Source: an uncultured Clostridia bacterium (GTDB taxonomy: Bacteria; Bacillota; Clostridia; Oscillospirales; Acutalibacteraceae). From it: DNA of 64,000 nucleotides. The position numbers and the translations under genes are program-made. The notes below the pieces were generated by a model. The model saw nothing but the letters and a program-made list of their open reading frames with translations, made no database searches and was not told the origin of the DNA. The stretch spans positions 1 through 64,000 of the forward strand of contig CANQGM010000004.1 of the NCBI GenBank assembly GCA_947623205.1, in the 5' to 3' direction. Shown here piece by piece: positions 1 to 8,048 of the stretch (its first letter is position 1; each line of letters begins with the position of its first letter).

Positions 1-344
1 AAATCATTTGGGGTAGTACAATGAATACCACTTTAGTAACCCAATAACCGAGATGTCTTTTCCGTCCCGACAATGAAGCCGCTGGGCGAATAAAAGAGCC
101 GAAAATCCAGTATTTATGCGGGTTTTCGGAATCGTCAAAAAGCCCGAATTTACATCTTTACATCAAAGTTACATCAAACGATGTCGAAAAAGATGCAGAG
201 ATGAAAAAATCGCAGATTTTTGTGTAGCCCCTGAGAGAGCAATGCTTTCAGGGGGATTTTTGCGTTCTGGCGGCAAATCGCAAACTTCATCGCAGCGCCT
301 TTTTTCTATATAATACAGTTACTCAATGGAAAGGAGCGGCTACG
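1..344. other. Island-edge intergenic DNA
   Basis: I see no convincing gene here. A short open frame (116-313, plus) exists but has no ribosome site, has biased composition, and runs through the hairpin at 228-261, so I do not call it. The stretch precedes a decayed zinc-ribbon gene and a toxin-antitoxin pair and probably belongs to the same degraded accessory patch. Confidence 0.4.
228..261 (+). terminator. Rho-independent terminator-like hairpin
   Basis: CCCCTGAGAG (228-237) pairs with CTTTCAGGGG (245-254) with one G-U pair, a 7-base loop, then a T run at 257-261. It would end transcription entering from the left of the window. Confidence 0.6.
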
Positions 345-533
345 ATGGAGAATAGCTTTGCAGCCAAACACCCGGAGCTTGTTTGCGAATGGTCAGAGAG
401 GAATCTTCCTCTTACCCCTGAACAGATTCCCTATGGGTCAAACAAAACCTATTGGTGGCACGGTTACTGCGGTTATGAATGCTCGTTTTGGTCTGCACGG
501 TCAAGATGTCGAATCGCATCGTGCGAGAGATAA
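345..533 (+). pseudogene. Decayed zinc-ribbon (treble-clef) protein
   Basis: The first ~45 residues (AAKHPELVCEWSERNLPLTP, then GSNKTYWWHGYCGYEC) read like the start of the repetitive probable-zinc-ribbon family (Pfam PF14311 type) found on clostridial mobile elements. The AGGAG ribosome site before the ATG is intact. After the first Cys pair the frame loses similarity: the expected W-Q-x-S-x-x-R and second CxxC are scrambled and a stop follows at residue 63, whereas family members are usually several times longer with repeated units. I read this as a remnant created by small deletions, not a functional protein. It marks old mobile-element DNA next to the toxin-antitoxin genes. Confidence 0.55.
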
Positions 534-576
534 TGGGACTGTACACATGACATTTTTGTAAATTTCAATTTTGCTG

Positions 577-605
577 TTGAATTTTACGAAGAATTAGTAT
601 ATAAT
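577..605 (+). promoter_or_regulatory. Promoter of the toxin-antitoxin operon
   Basis: TTGAAT (577-582), 17-base spacer, TATAAT (600-605), 31 bases before the antitoxin start. Antitoxins of this family usually repress their own promoter, so an operator probably overlaps it, but no clear palindrome is visible. Confidence 0.7.
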
Positions 606-636
606 ATAAGCAGCAGATTTGAAAGGAGCAAGTATC

Positions 637-891
637 ATGCCGAATATCAAACCCGTTTCCGATTTAAGAAACTATACGGAGGTTCTTAGGGACATCTCGG
701 CGGGAGAACCAGTTTTTCTCACCAAAAACGGCAGAGGCAGATATGCCATTGTCGATATGGAGGAATACGAGAAGACGAAAGCTGTCATCAAACTGATGGG
801 CGAACTGTCCAAGGGAGAAAAGTCTGCACAGGAAAAAGGCTGGGCTGATATTGCCGAAGTTGAAAAGATGCTGGGTGTAACAGATGGCTGA
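637..891 (+). CDS. Type II antitoxin, Phd/YefM family
   Basis: 84 residues. The N-terminus (MPNIKPVSDLRNYTEVLRDI) and the following SAGEPVFLTKNGRGRYAIVD are the classic Phd/YefM fold: a strand-helix DNA-binding dimer unit followed by a toxin-neutralising C-terminal helix (YEKTKAVIKLMGELSKGEK onward). The ATG at 637 is chosen over an upstream in-frame TTG at 619 because GAAAGGAG lies at 621-628 and would be inside the longer frame. It overlaps the downstream toxin by 8 bases, the usual translational coupling for these modules. Expected role: neutralise the partner toxin and autorepress the operon. Fold-level assignment is strong; the exact subfamily is not certain. Confidence 0.88.
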   Translation: MPNIKPVSDLRNYTEVLRDISAGEPVFLTKNGRGRYAIVDMEEYEKTKAVIKLMGELSKGEKSAQEKGWADIAEVEKMLGVTDG

Positions 892-1207
892 AATCAAGTT
901 TTCGCCGGAGGCAGCGGGTGACTTACAGCAAATTAAGGCGTATATCAGTGAGGAGCTTTGCAATGAGCAGGCGGCAATTAATACGCTTTCAAATATCATG
1001 AAGCACATCCGCATCATTGCTCAGTTTCCAGAAAGCGGAGCGCCGCTGTCCTCGATTGTAGATTTTGAAACCGATTACCGTTTTCTCGTGTGCGGAGATT
1101 ATACGGCATTCTATCGGGTGGAAGCGCAGACTATTTATATCGTCCGTATTCTGTACGGGCGGAGGAACTTTATGCAGATTCTGTTCGGGGAGCCGAAGGA
1201 CAACTAA
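884..1207 (+). CDS. Type II toxin, RelE/ParE superfamily
   Basis: 107 residues, a normal length for the superfamily. FSPEAAGDLQQIKAYISEEL is the typical first strand and helix pair, and YRFLVCGDYTAFYRVEAQTI followed by IVRILYGRRNF is the conserved beta-sheet core ending in the R-x-x-Y/F signature. RelE members cleave mRNA at the ribosome while ParE members poison gyrase; the sequence alone does not separate the two, although the VRILYGRRNF ending is common to both. It starts inside the antitoxin gene (ATG 884, antitoxin stop at 889-891). Functional integrity looks intact: there is no frameshift and the terminal strand is present. Confidence 0.87.
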   Translation: MAEIKFSPEAAGDLQQIKAYISEELCNEQAAINTLSNIMKHIRIIAQFPESGAPLSSIVDFETDYRFLVCGDYTAFYRVEAQTIYIVRILYGRRNFMQILFGEPKDN

Positions 1208-1266
1208 ACACAGCGTAAAATCAAAATTTTTAGAGCCATACAAGCCCCATTTTCGTATAAACGGCA

Positions 1267-1295
1267 TTGAATTTGTATATGATACGTAGTATAAT
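1267..1295 (+). promoter_or_regulatory. Promoter of the acetyltransferase gene
   Basis: TTGAAT (1267-1272), 17-base spacer, TATAAT (1290-1295). A possible upstream TTG start at 1267 is part of this -35 box, which supports the later ATG at 1348. Confidence 0.7.
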
Positions 1296-1347
1296 TGAGC
1301 CGGAATCGTATAAATTCAATCTGTATATGAAAAGGGGTTTGTTTTTT

Positions 1348-1944
1348 ATGACTGAAAAAGAAAAAATGAACGCACAAAAATTATATGACGCAAATTATGA
1401 TAAACAATTAGAAGATGAAAGGCTTGAATGTAAATCACTGTGTCAGGTGTATAATAATTTGCCCATAAAGGAAATTGAGAAACGGACAGAGTTCATTAAA
1501 AAAATTATAGGTAAGACCGGAAAACATATTCATATTGAGCCGGATTTTTGGTGTGATTATGGATATAAAATATCAGTGGGAGAGAATTTCTATGCCAATC
1601 ATGGTTTGGTTATTCTTGACGCAGGCGGTGTTACATTCGGAGATAATGTGTTTGTTGCCCCGTCTTGTGGTTTCCATACTGCCGGACATCCAATTGATTT
1701 TGAAAGAAGAAATCAAGGTCTGGAGTATGCATATCCGATTAAGGTCGGCAATAATGTTTGGATAGGAGCCGGAGTTCAGGTGATGCCCGGGGTTAATATA
1801 GGTGATAACGTAGTAATTGGCGGGGGAAGCGTTGTAGTTAAAGATATTCCATCAAATAGCGTTGCAGTGGGTAATCCCTGCAAAGTGATTCGTAAAATCA
1901 CTGATGCAGACAGAGAAAGATGTTGGGACAGACTTATTCCCTGA
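1348..1944 (+). CDS. maa: Maltose/galactoside O-acetyltransferase (LbH family)
   Basis: 198 residues, right for Maa/LacA enzymes that move an acetyl group from acetyl-CoA to sugars in the cytoplasm. Residues 1-55 hold the N-terminal helical cap (MTEKEKMNAQKLYDANYDKQ), and from ~60 the left-handed beta-helix hexapeptide repeats appear (IHIEPDFWCDYGYKISVGEN, VGNNVWIGAG, IGDNVVIGGGSVV). The catalytic-type His sits in GFHTAGHPID, and VAVGNPCKVIRKI is the family's terminal signature. Start chosen at ATG 1348 because AAAGGGG lies at 1331-1337. The gene is monocistronic, with its own promoter just upstream. The physiological acceptor sugar is not known for most members. Confidence 0.88.
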   Translation: MTEKEKMNAQKLYDANYDKQLEDERLECKSLCQVYNNLPIKEIEKRTEFIKKIIGKTGKHIHIEPDFWCDYGYKISVGENFYANHGLVILDAGGVTFGDNVFVAPSCGFHTAGHPIDFERRNQGLEYAYPIKVGNNVWIGAGVQVMPGVNIGDNVVIGGGSVVVKDIPSNSVAVGNPCKVIRKITDADRERCWDRLIP

Positions 1945-2222
1945 GAAATATAAAGATAAAATATCTCCAAGAGAGAAGAAAATTACGAGGTTCTGAGATA
2001 ATATACAGAACAAATTCCCTTTTATCTGTCTAACAGTTGTTAAGCGTCGTTTTGTAACGTCATTTTCGGGTTTGAAATACAGCAGTAACTAACTGAGAAA
2101 ACTCGCCGAAATTCGGCTGTATTTATTTTACGTTGACGGCGGGTTCCTTTTTGGCTTTAAACAGAAATAAACCTGCAAAAATTCTTATATATATTCGTAT
2201 AAATCGAGATTTGAGGTATTCT

Positions 2223-2693
2223 ATGAGGAGAAAAGAAAGAGAAGTTACAGATGCAAAAAAAATCGTGCAGATTATTTCATCATGTGAGTGTATAAGACTT
2301 GGGTTTAATGATGACGGACAAGTATATATAGTTCCTTTGAATTATGGTTATTCTGTTAAAGATGGCACATATGTTTTTTACTTCCACGGTGCGAAAGAGG
2401 GACGGAAAATTGAGTTGATACATAAAAACCCGTATGTTGGTTTTGAGATGGATACAAATGTGAAAATAAACGAAGCAGATGTTGCGTGTAAGCATTCTAC
2501 ACACTTCAAAAGCATAATTGGAAATGGATATGTGAGTATTGTGGAGGACTTTGAAGAAAAGAAAACTGGTTTGTTGTTAATAATGAAACAGAATACTGGA
2601 AAGGAAGAATGGTATTTTCCAGAAACGGAGTTAAATTCAGTTTGTGTATTCAAAATGGTTGTACAACGATTATCATGTAAAGAGCATAATTAA
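2223..2693 (+). CDS. NimA-like FMN-binding (PPOX-fold) protein
   Basis: 156 residues. The start MRRKEREVTD and the core VPLNYGYSVKDGTYVFYFHG, GRKIELIHKNPYVGFEMD and then YVSIVEDFEEK match the pyridoxamine-5'-phosphate-oxidase-like split-barrel family that includes NimA 5-nitroimidazole reductases. Such proteins bind FMN or heme and act as small cytoplasmic reductases; most members have no proven substrate. The ATG at 2223 is preferred over an upstream GTG/ATG because the family begins with MRRK and TTGAGGT lies 6-12 bases ahead. The usual C-terminal region is present. It is the last gene of the accessory patch. Resistance to nitroimidazoles cannot be inferred from this alone. Confidence 0.85.
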   Translation: MRRKEREVTDAKKIVQIISSCECIRLGFNDDGQVYIVPLNYGYSVKDGTYVFYFHGAKEGRKIELIHKNPYVGFEMDTNVKINEADVACKHSTHFKSIIGNGYVSIVEDFEEKKTGLLLIMKQNTGKEEWYFPETELNSVCVFKMVVQRLSCKEHN

Positions 2694-3033
2694 GAAATTC
2701 CCACTGTTTTCTGATTGAGATTAAAAACAATTCTGCAAAAATTTGTATAAATCGGTTATTTGAAAAGTCGAAAGTCGTTGATCTAAATGAAAAAGCAGCG
2801 TTGTTATAATTTTCAGAGTTAAGAGAACAAAGTCTGATGAAAAATGGGTTACCTAAGTTACGTAATTGCATTATTCTGACAAAAGCTTTATTTTTCAACA
2901 ATCTTATATTTGCACAGTCAGAACCTTGTTTCATATACAATTTATAAACAATTCTACTTGAGTATGGTCACAGAAAATCTATGTTGACAAAAGTATTCGC
3001 CAGAGTATGAGCCATAAAGGCAACAGTGGCATA
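2694..3033. other. Intergenic, no gene seen
   Basis: About 340 AT-rich bases between the NimA-like gene and the ilvD promoter. Open frames here on the minus strand have no ribosome site and poor codon use. I see no repeat or RNA gene. Confidence 0.5.
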
Positions 3034-3062
3034 TTGAAAAAATCAAAAAAATATGCTATAAT
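3034..3062 (+). promoter_or_regulatory. Strong promoter of ilvD
   Basis: TTGAAA (3034-3039), 17-base spacer, TATAAT (3057-3062) preceded by TGC, giving an extended -10. The transcript would carry a ~135-base leader before ilvD. I found no terminator hairpin or leader peptide in it, so T-box or attenuator control is not supported. Confidence 0.75.
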
Positions 3063-3204
3063 AACTTTACTGCTATACTATGAGAGGTATAAATCAAAAG
3101 CTATGCGTTTTATGCGGCTTATGCCACTTACGCACAAATCCTTACATAAGTTATGGCCGCAGGAGCAAACAGAAAAAATTTTATATTATAAAGGATGATA
3201 TACA

Positions 3205-4863
3205 ATGAAAAGTGAAGTTTTAAAAAGCGGCGTAAATGCTGCTCCGCAGCGCACGCTTCTGCATTCTCTCGGACTTACGGATGAAGAAATAAAAAAACCT
3301 TTAATCGGAATTGTCAGTTCAAAAAACGATATTGTGCCGGGTCATATGAACATTGACAAGGTTGTAGAGGCAGTTAAAATGGGAGTAGCCCTTGCAGGCG
3401 GCGTTCCTATAGTATTTCCCGCAATTGCCGTTTGCGACGGTATTGCAATGGGGCACGAGGGTATGAAATATTCGCTCGTTACACGTGAGCTCATTGCCGA
3501 TTCAACCGAGGCTATGGCTAAAGCGCACGCTTTTGACGGACTTGTAATGGTTCCGAACTGTGACAAAAATGTTCCCGGTCTGCTTATGGCAGCGGCAAGA
3601 CTCAATATTCCCTCAATATTTGTAAGCGGAGGTCCTATGCTCGCGGGTCGGGTCGACGGAAAGAAAATCAGCTATTCAACTGTTTCCGAGGCGGTTTCAC
3701 GTTTTAAGGTCGGAGAAATTGACGAAGAAAAACTCAGCGAATATGAGAACAACGCTTGTCCTACCTGCGGTTCATGCTCGGGTATGTTCACTGCAAACAG
3801 TATGAACTGTCTGACAGAAGTAATAGGCATGGGCTTGAAAGGAAACGGCACGATTCCTGCCGTTTACTCACAGCGTTTACAGCTTGCAAAACACGCGGGA
3901 ATGAAGATTATGGAGCTTGTCAGCAACAATGTATGTCCGCGCGATATTATGACAGAAGAGGCTTTTAAAAATGCCCTTACTGTAGATATGGCGCTCGGAT
4001 GTTCAACAAATACAATGCTTCATCTTCCTGCAATTGCTCACGAGTGCGGCATTGACCTCCACCTTGATATTGCAAACAACATTTCGGAAAAAACCCCCAA
4101 CCTCTGTCATCTTGCTCCTGCTGGAGAGCATTTTATTGAGGAGCTTAATGAAGCAGGCGGAATTTACGCTGTTATGCATGAGCTTTCAAAGCTCGGTCTT
4201 ATTAATACAACGCTTCCTACATGTACGGGAAAAACCGTTGGCGAAAATATTGAAGGATGCGAAATTAAAAATACGGAAATTATCCGTCCGGTCACAAACC
4301 CATACAGCAAAACAGGCGGAATTGCTGTTTTAAAGGGCAACCTTGCCCCCGACGGCTGTGTAGTTAAAAGAAGCGCCGTTGCTGAAGATATGATGCACCA
4401 CAAGGGCTGTGCAAGAGTATTTGACTGTGAAGAAGACGCGCTTGACAGCATTTACGGCGGAAAAATCAATCCCGGTGATGTTGTTGTTATACGTTACGAA
4501 GGCCCTAAAGGCGGACCGGGAATGAGAGAAATGCTCAATCCTACATCTGCAATTATGGGCAGCGGTCTCGGCAACTGTGTTGCCCTTATAACAGACGGAC
4601 GTTTTTCCGGCGCAACAAGAGGAGCGGCTATCGGTCATGTTTCTCCCGAGGCTGCTGTCGGCGGTCCGATTGCGCTTGTAGAAGAGGGCGACACTATTGA
4701 AATTGATATTCCGGCAAATACTATCAACCTTCTTGTTCCGGAAGAAGAGCTTGCAAAACGTAAGGCGCAGTGGACACCGCGTGTGCCGAGGATAACAACG
4801 GGTTATCTTTCACGTTATGCAAAGCTTGTATCATCGGGCGCCCAGGGTGCTGTTCTTGAATAA
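3205..4863 (+). CDS. ilvD: Dihydroxy-acid dehydratase
   Basis: 552 residues, the standard length. It dehydrates 2,3-dihydroxy-isovalerate and 2,3-dihydroxy-3-methylvalerate to the keto acids that precede valine, leucine and isoleucine. Iron-sulfur ligands are visible in NCDKNVPG (~residue 115) and [20 protein letters not shown] (~residues 185-204). The C-terminal [20 protein letters not shown] loop carries the catalytic Ser region. AAAGGATG precedes the ATG. No other ilv/leu gene is adjacent, so it is transcribed alone from an extended -10 promoter and closed by a strong terminator. The protein looks complete. Confidence 0.97.
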   Translation: MKSEVLKSGVNAAPQRTLLHSLGLTDEEIKKPLIGIVSSKNDIVPGHMNIDKVVEAVKMGVALAGGVPIVFPAIAVCDGIAMGHEGMKYSLVTRELIADSTEAMAKAHAFDGLVMVPNCDKNVPGLLMAAARLNIPSIFVSGGPMLAGRVDGKKISYSTVSEAVSRFKVGEIDEEKLSEYENNACPTCGSCSGMFTANSMNCLTEVIGMGLKGNGTIPAVYSQRLQLAKHAGMKIMELVSNNVCPRDIMTEEAFKNALTVDMALGCSTNTMLHLPAIAHECGIDLHLDIANNISEKTPNLCHLAPAGEHFIEELNEAGGIYAVMHELSKLGLINTTLPTCTGKTVGENIEGCEIKNTEIIRPVTNPYSKTGGIAVLKGNLAPDGCVVKRSAVAEDMMHHKGCARVFDCEEDALDSIYGGKINPGDVVVIRYEGPKGGPGMREMLNPTSAIMGSGLGNCVALITDGRFSGATRGAAIGHVSPEAAVGGPIALVEEGDTIEIDIPANTINLLVPEEELAKRKAQWTPRVPRITTGYLSRYAKLVSSGAQGAVLE

Positions 4864-4940
4864 TAAGTGAATTTGTACAAAATTTACTTTAAAATTTATA
4901 TAATTCAGCTTTTTAAATAAATAAAAAAAGCAAATTGCAC

Positions 4941-4980
4941 AATTCATCCTTTGTCCTATTGGGCAAAGGGTGAATTTTTT
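4941..4980 (+). terminator. Terminator after ilvD
   Basis: TTCATCCTTTGTCC (4943-4956) pairs with GGGCAAAGGGTGAA (4961-4974) through G-U tolerant pairs, with a TATT loop and a T6 run. Confidence 0.85.
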
Positions 4981-4998
4981 AATTTTAGCGGAATTGTA

Positions 4999-5027
4999 TT
5001 GTATGATTTATACAAATATGATATAAT
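4999..5027 (+). promoter_or_regulatory. Promoter of the EF-G-like gene
   Basis: TTGTAT (4999-5004), 17-base spacer, TATAAT (5022-5027) with TGA before it (extended -10). Confidence 0.7.
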
Positions 5028-5118
5028 AAACTTATTATGATTAATACAATTGTTAAAAATATTAGAATATTGTTAAATAAATAGTGATTAATAATCAAAA
5101 CGAAGGGAGTTTTCTTTT

Positions 5119-7191
5119 TTGAAACAGTACGATGCAAAAAAAATATTAAATATTGCTTTGGCAGGTCACAGCGGATGCGGAAAAACATCTGTTGCGGAGT
5201 CGATTCTCTATTTATCAAAAGCAAGCGAGAGACTCGGAAATATTATGGATGGCAACACAGTGCTTGACTTTGACAGTGAGGAAATTAAAAGACAGACTTC
5301 AATAATGACAGCCGTCGCACCCGTTGAGTGGAAAAACACAAAAATAAATTTTATTGACACTCCCGGACTTTTTGATTTTGCCGGAGGAGTCGCAGAGGGT
5401 ATGCGTGCCGCAGATACGGCGGTTATTGTTGTTTCGGGCAAGGACGGAATAAATGTAGGAACCGAAAAAGCAGTTGACGCCGCCAATAAGGCAGGGCTTA
5501 CAAAAGTGTTTTTTGTAAACGGTCTTTGCGACGAAAGCGCACGGTTCTATCGCGTGTTTGAAAGCTTAAAGTCCACATTCGGTCCGTCGGTTTGTCCCGT
5601 TGTTGTACCGTACATAGTTGACGGTAAGGCAAATACGTATGTTAATCTATTTGACTATAAGGCATATGAATACAGTGAAAACGGTTCGGTAAAACAGACG
5701 TCGCTCCCCGATATGGGAGACAGGTTTGAGGGGCTCAGAGAAGCCATTAAAGAAGCGGTTGCCGAGACCAGCGAGGAACTTCTTGACAAGTTTATCAGCG
5801 GTGAGGAATTTACTCCCGAAGAAATTATTTTGGGCGTAAGTCAGGGCGTAAAGGATGGAACAATTTGTCCGGTGTTCTGCGGTGACGCCCATAATACGTT
5901 CGCTATTGACCAGCTTTTAAACAGCCTTATATGGCTTGCGCCTTCTGCGGCAGGCAAGGGCGAGGAAATAGGCGTTGATGTCAACGGAGAGCCGGTTGAG
6001 GTAACGGTAAATGAAAACGGTGCGGCAGCTGCGGTTGTATTCAAGACAGTATCCGACCCGTTTATTGGCAGACTTTCATATGTTAAGGTCGTGTCGGGAA
6101 AGGTAAGCACCGACTCGCCGCTTATAAATATGCGCACAGGCACACAGGAGAGAATTTCCAAGGTGCTTACTGTCTGCGGCAAAAAACAGACTGAGACCGA
6201 TTATATAGGAGCGGGCGACATCGGAGCAATTCCAAAGCTTACGTCAACAAAAACAGGCGACACGCTTTGCTCTCCGCTGAGAAAGGTTATGCTTGACGGA
6301 ATTAATTATCCTGTTTCATCATACACAATGGCTGTTTATCCGGCTAAAAAAGGAGAGGAAGACAAGGTAGCTCAGGCTATTTCAAAGCTTTCTGACGAAG
6401 ACCCAACAATAAAATTTGCTACAAATCACGAAACACACGAAATGCTGCTTTCGGGTATTGGCGAACAGCATCTTGACGTTGTTATTTCAAGATTAAAATC
6501 AAAGTATAATGTTGACGCAGCTTTACATCAGCAAAAAATTGCATACAGAGAGACAATACGCAAAAAAGTATCTGCACAGGGCAGATATAAAAAGCAGTCA
6601 GGCGGTCACGGTCAGTTTGGAGATGTGTGGATTGAATTTGAACCGTGCGATTGTGACGGACTTGAATTTGCGGAACGCATTGTCGGCGGCGCAGTTCCAA
6701 AGAACTTTTTCCCCGCAGTAGAAAAGGGCTTGCAGGATTCAATCAAAAAGGGCGTGCTTGCAGGTTATCCTATGGTAGGCATTAAGGCGACTCTTTACGA
6801 CGGCTCATACCATCCGGTCGATTCGTCTGAAATGTCGTTTAAAACAGCGGCAAGTCTTGCATATAAAAACGGCATACCTAATGCTTCTCCTACGCTTCTT
6901 GAGCCTATCGGAAGTTTAAAGGCTTATGTTCCCGATACAAATATGGGTGATGTAATGGGAGAGGTCAACAAGCGCCGCGGCAGAGTACTTGGTATGGCTC
7001 CTGCCGAAAACGGAACACAGGTTGTTGAAGCGGAAGTGCCGATGGCAGAAATGAGTGATTTTGCAACATTTATCCGCCAGATAACGCAGGGCAGAGGCTC
7101 GTTTGAATTTTCATTTGTTCGTTATGAAGATACCCCTGCAAATGTGGCGCAAAAGGTAATTGAAAAAGCAAAGTCTGATATGAGTGAATAA
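5119..7191 (+). CDS. EF-G-like translational GTPase with degenerate G4 motif
   Basis: 690 residues with the full EF-G domain order: G domain, domain II (~290-380), III, IV (GGHGQFGDVWIEFEP, then the GGAVPKNFFPAVEKG region) and V. It starts at TTG 5119 after GAAGGGAG. The P-loop AGHSGCGKTS and the DTPG motif are intact, and RQTSI supplies the switch I Thr. The guanine-reading NKxD is replaced by NGLC in FFVNGLCDESARF, and the G5 SA motif reads GDA. This resembles the EF-G paralogue group (EF-G2/FusA-like) rather than the main fusA, which sits with rpsL/rpsG and tufA. The gene stands alone with its own promoter and terminator. Role unknown; it may bind the ribosome with altered nucleotide use. 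Confidence 0.85.
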   Translation: MKQYDAKKILNIALAGHSGCGKTSVAESILYLSKASERLGNIMDGNTVLDFDSEEIKRQTSIMTAVAPVEWKNTKINFIDTPGLFDFAGGVAEGMRAADTAVIVVSGKDGINVGTEKAVDAANKAGLTKVFFVNGLCDESARFYRVFESLKSTFGPSVCPVVVPYIVDGKANTYVNLFDYKAYEYSENGSVKQTSLPDMGDRFEGLREAIKEAVAETSEELLDKFISGEEFTPEEIILGVSQGVKDGTICPVFCGDAHNTFAIDQLLNSLIWLAPSAAGKGEEIGVDVNGEPVEVTVNENGAAAAVVFKTVSDPFIGRLSYVKVVSGKVSTDSPLINMRTGTQERISKVLTVCGKKQTETDYIGAGDIGAIPKLTSTKTGDTLCSPLRKVMLDGINYPVSSYTMAVYPAKKGEEDKVAQAISKLSDEDPTIKFATNHETHEMLLSGIGEQHLDVVISRLKSKYNVDAALHQQKIAYRETIRKKVSAQGRYKKQSGGHGQFGDVWIEFEPCDCDGLEFAERIVGGAVPKNFFPAVEKGLQDSIKKGVLAGYPMVGIKATLYDGSYHPVDSSEMSFKTAASLAYKNGIPNASPTLLEPIGSLKAYVPDTNMGDVMGEVNKRRGRVLGMAPAENGTQVVEAEVPMAEMSDFATFIRQITQGRGSFEFSFVRYEDTPANVAQKVIEKAKSDMSE

Positions 7192-7212
7192 TAAAAATAT
7201 TAAAATATTTTA

Positions 7213-7255
7213 AAAACCAAAAACAGCCGCTGAATCAGCGGCTGTTTTTGGTTTT
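7213..7255. terminator. Bidirectional terminator
   Basis: Near-perfect palindrome AACCAAAAACAGCCGCTGA / TCAGCGGCTGTTTTTGGTT around a single central A, with A and T runs on both sides. It can serve the EF-G-like gene (plus) and the small gene at 7309-7575 (minus). Confidence 0.85.
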
Positions 7256-7308
7256 AGAAGTTTTGAAATTAACGTGAAAAACGTAGTATTATAAATTATT
7301 GTTTCAGA

Positions 7309-7575
7309 TCAACCTACTTTTGCTTCACCGGTATCGCCGTAAAAGTTAAATCTGAAAAGCTTGCTCTCGTCATTTTTATTTTCGCAGATAATGCTTGCCT
7401 CCGCGATTATGCCACCCTCAATAAGCGTTGTTAAGCCTACCAGCTGGCTGAGTTTACTGCGCAGATTTAATCTGTCGCCATCATTAGTAACGAGATATAC
7501 GTTGCCCTCGCAGGTATCGAGCACGGCGAGGAACTTCGTTACATCAATGTTGTGCAAACTAAGAATTGGTGTCAT
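7309..7575 (-). CDS. Conserved small clostridial protein (function unknown)
   Basis: 88 residues. I recognise the conserved pattern (MTPILSLHNIDVTKFLAVLD, CEGNVYLVTNDGDRLNLRSK, LSQLVGLTTLIEGG) from a family of small clostridial proteins that databases sometimes label 'polyA polymerase', a label not supported by any catalytic motif here. A longer frame starts at 7662, but GAAGGAGG sits 7 bases before the ATG at 7575, which fixes the start. No signal peptide or membrane segment is visible, so it should be cytoplasmic. It is transcribed alone from a promoter at 7746-7773 through a ~160-base leader. Function unknown. Confidence 0.8.
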   Translation of the reverse strand: MTPILSLHNIDVTKFLAVLDTCEGNVYLVTNDGDRLNLRSKLSQLVGLTTLIEGGIIAEASIICENKNDESKLFRFNFYGDTGEAKVG

Positions 7576-7745
7576 AAATGTTTCCTCCTTCAATTCTTTA
7601 AATAATATAAAGTTTTTCGTGCGCCATTTACCATTTGGCAAATCATGATTTTTTATCGACATTGTTTTGATAATTCAATTTTTTACTCGAGTAGGCTAAT
7701 TGGAATCAGCCGATAGTCAAGCGGACTAATTACTTGACAATTATT

Positions 7746-7773
7746 ATTATATCCATGTTTTTAAAAAAGTCAA
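7746..7773 (-). promoter_or_regulatory. Promoter of the small conserved gene
   Basis: On the minus strand TTGACT (7773-7768), 16-base spacer, TATAAT (7751-7746). The start codon is ~170 bases further on, so a long 5' leader is predicted. Confidence 0.65.
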
Positions 7774-7987
7774 CAATTTTTTGTTCTATAATTTGTAACA
7801 TATCACATTTTCATATAAAAATTAACCAAATTAATTCTATAATTTATGTGCAACTTGCTATAATAATGCTTTCAAAGAATTTACAAAACGAAAATACTTT
7901 TGTTTTAATTTAGTCATTTTTAATAACTAATTTCTTAATAATTAAAAAAGTAAGTGTTGTTTTGACAAAGTTAAAATTATATAGATA
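7774..7987. other. Divergent intergenic region
   Basis: AT-rich spacer between two divergent promoters (7746-7773 minus, 7988-8016 plus). I see no gene or repeat in it. A lone TTGACA at 7962-7967 has no good -10 partner. Confidence 0.45.
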
Positions 7988-8016
7988 TTGAGATTTTATC
8001 TGTATTGTGGTAGAAT
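7988..8016 (+). promoter_or_regulatory. Promoter of the phosphohexomutase gene
   Basis: TTGAGA (7988-7993), 17-base spacer, TAGAAT (8011-8016) preceded by TGG (extended -10). It lies inside the longest open frame, showing that the true start is the ATG at 8049. Confidence 0.65.
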
Positions 8017-8048
8017 TGTCATTGAAAATTAAAAGGACGGTACAATTT

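Noticed and set aside
116..313. 65-codon open frame at the left edge
   Set aside because: No ribosome site, runs through a terminator hairpin, and no family resemblance.
3063..3204. Possible T-box or attenuator before ilvD
   Set aside because: No T-box sequence, no leader peptide with branched-chain codons, and no terminator hairpin in the leader.
7962..7967. TTGACA as the -35 of the phosphohexomutase promoter
   Set aside because: No acceptable -10 at 16-18 bases; TTGAGA-N17-TAGAAT just downstream is better.
8007..8048. Longer start for the phosphohexomutase gene
   Set aside because: The segment contains the promoter -10 and the ribosome site; ATG 8049 fits better.
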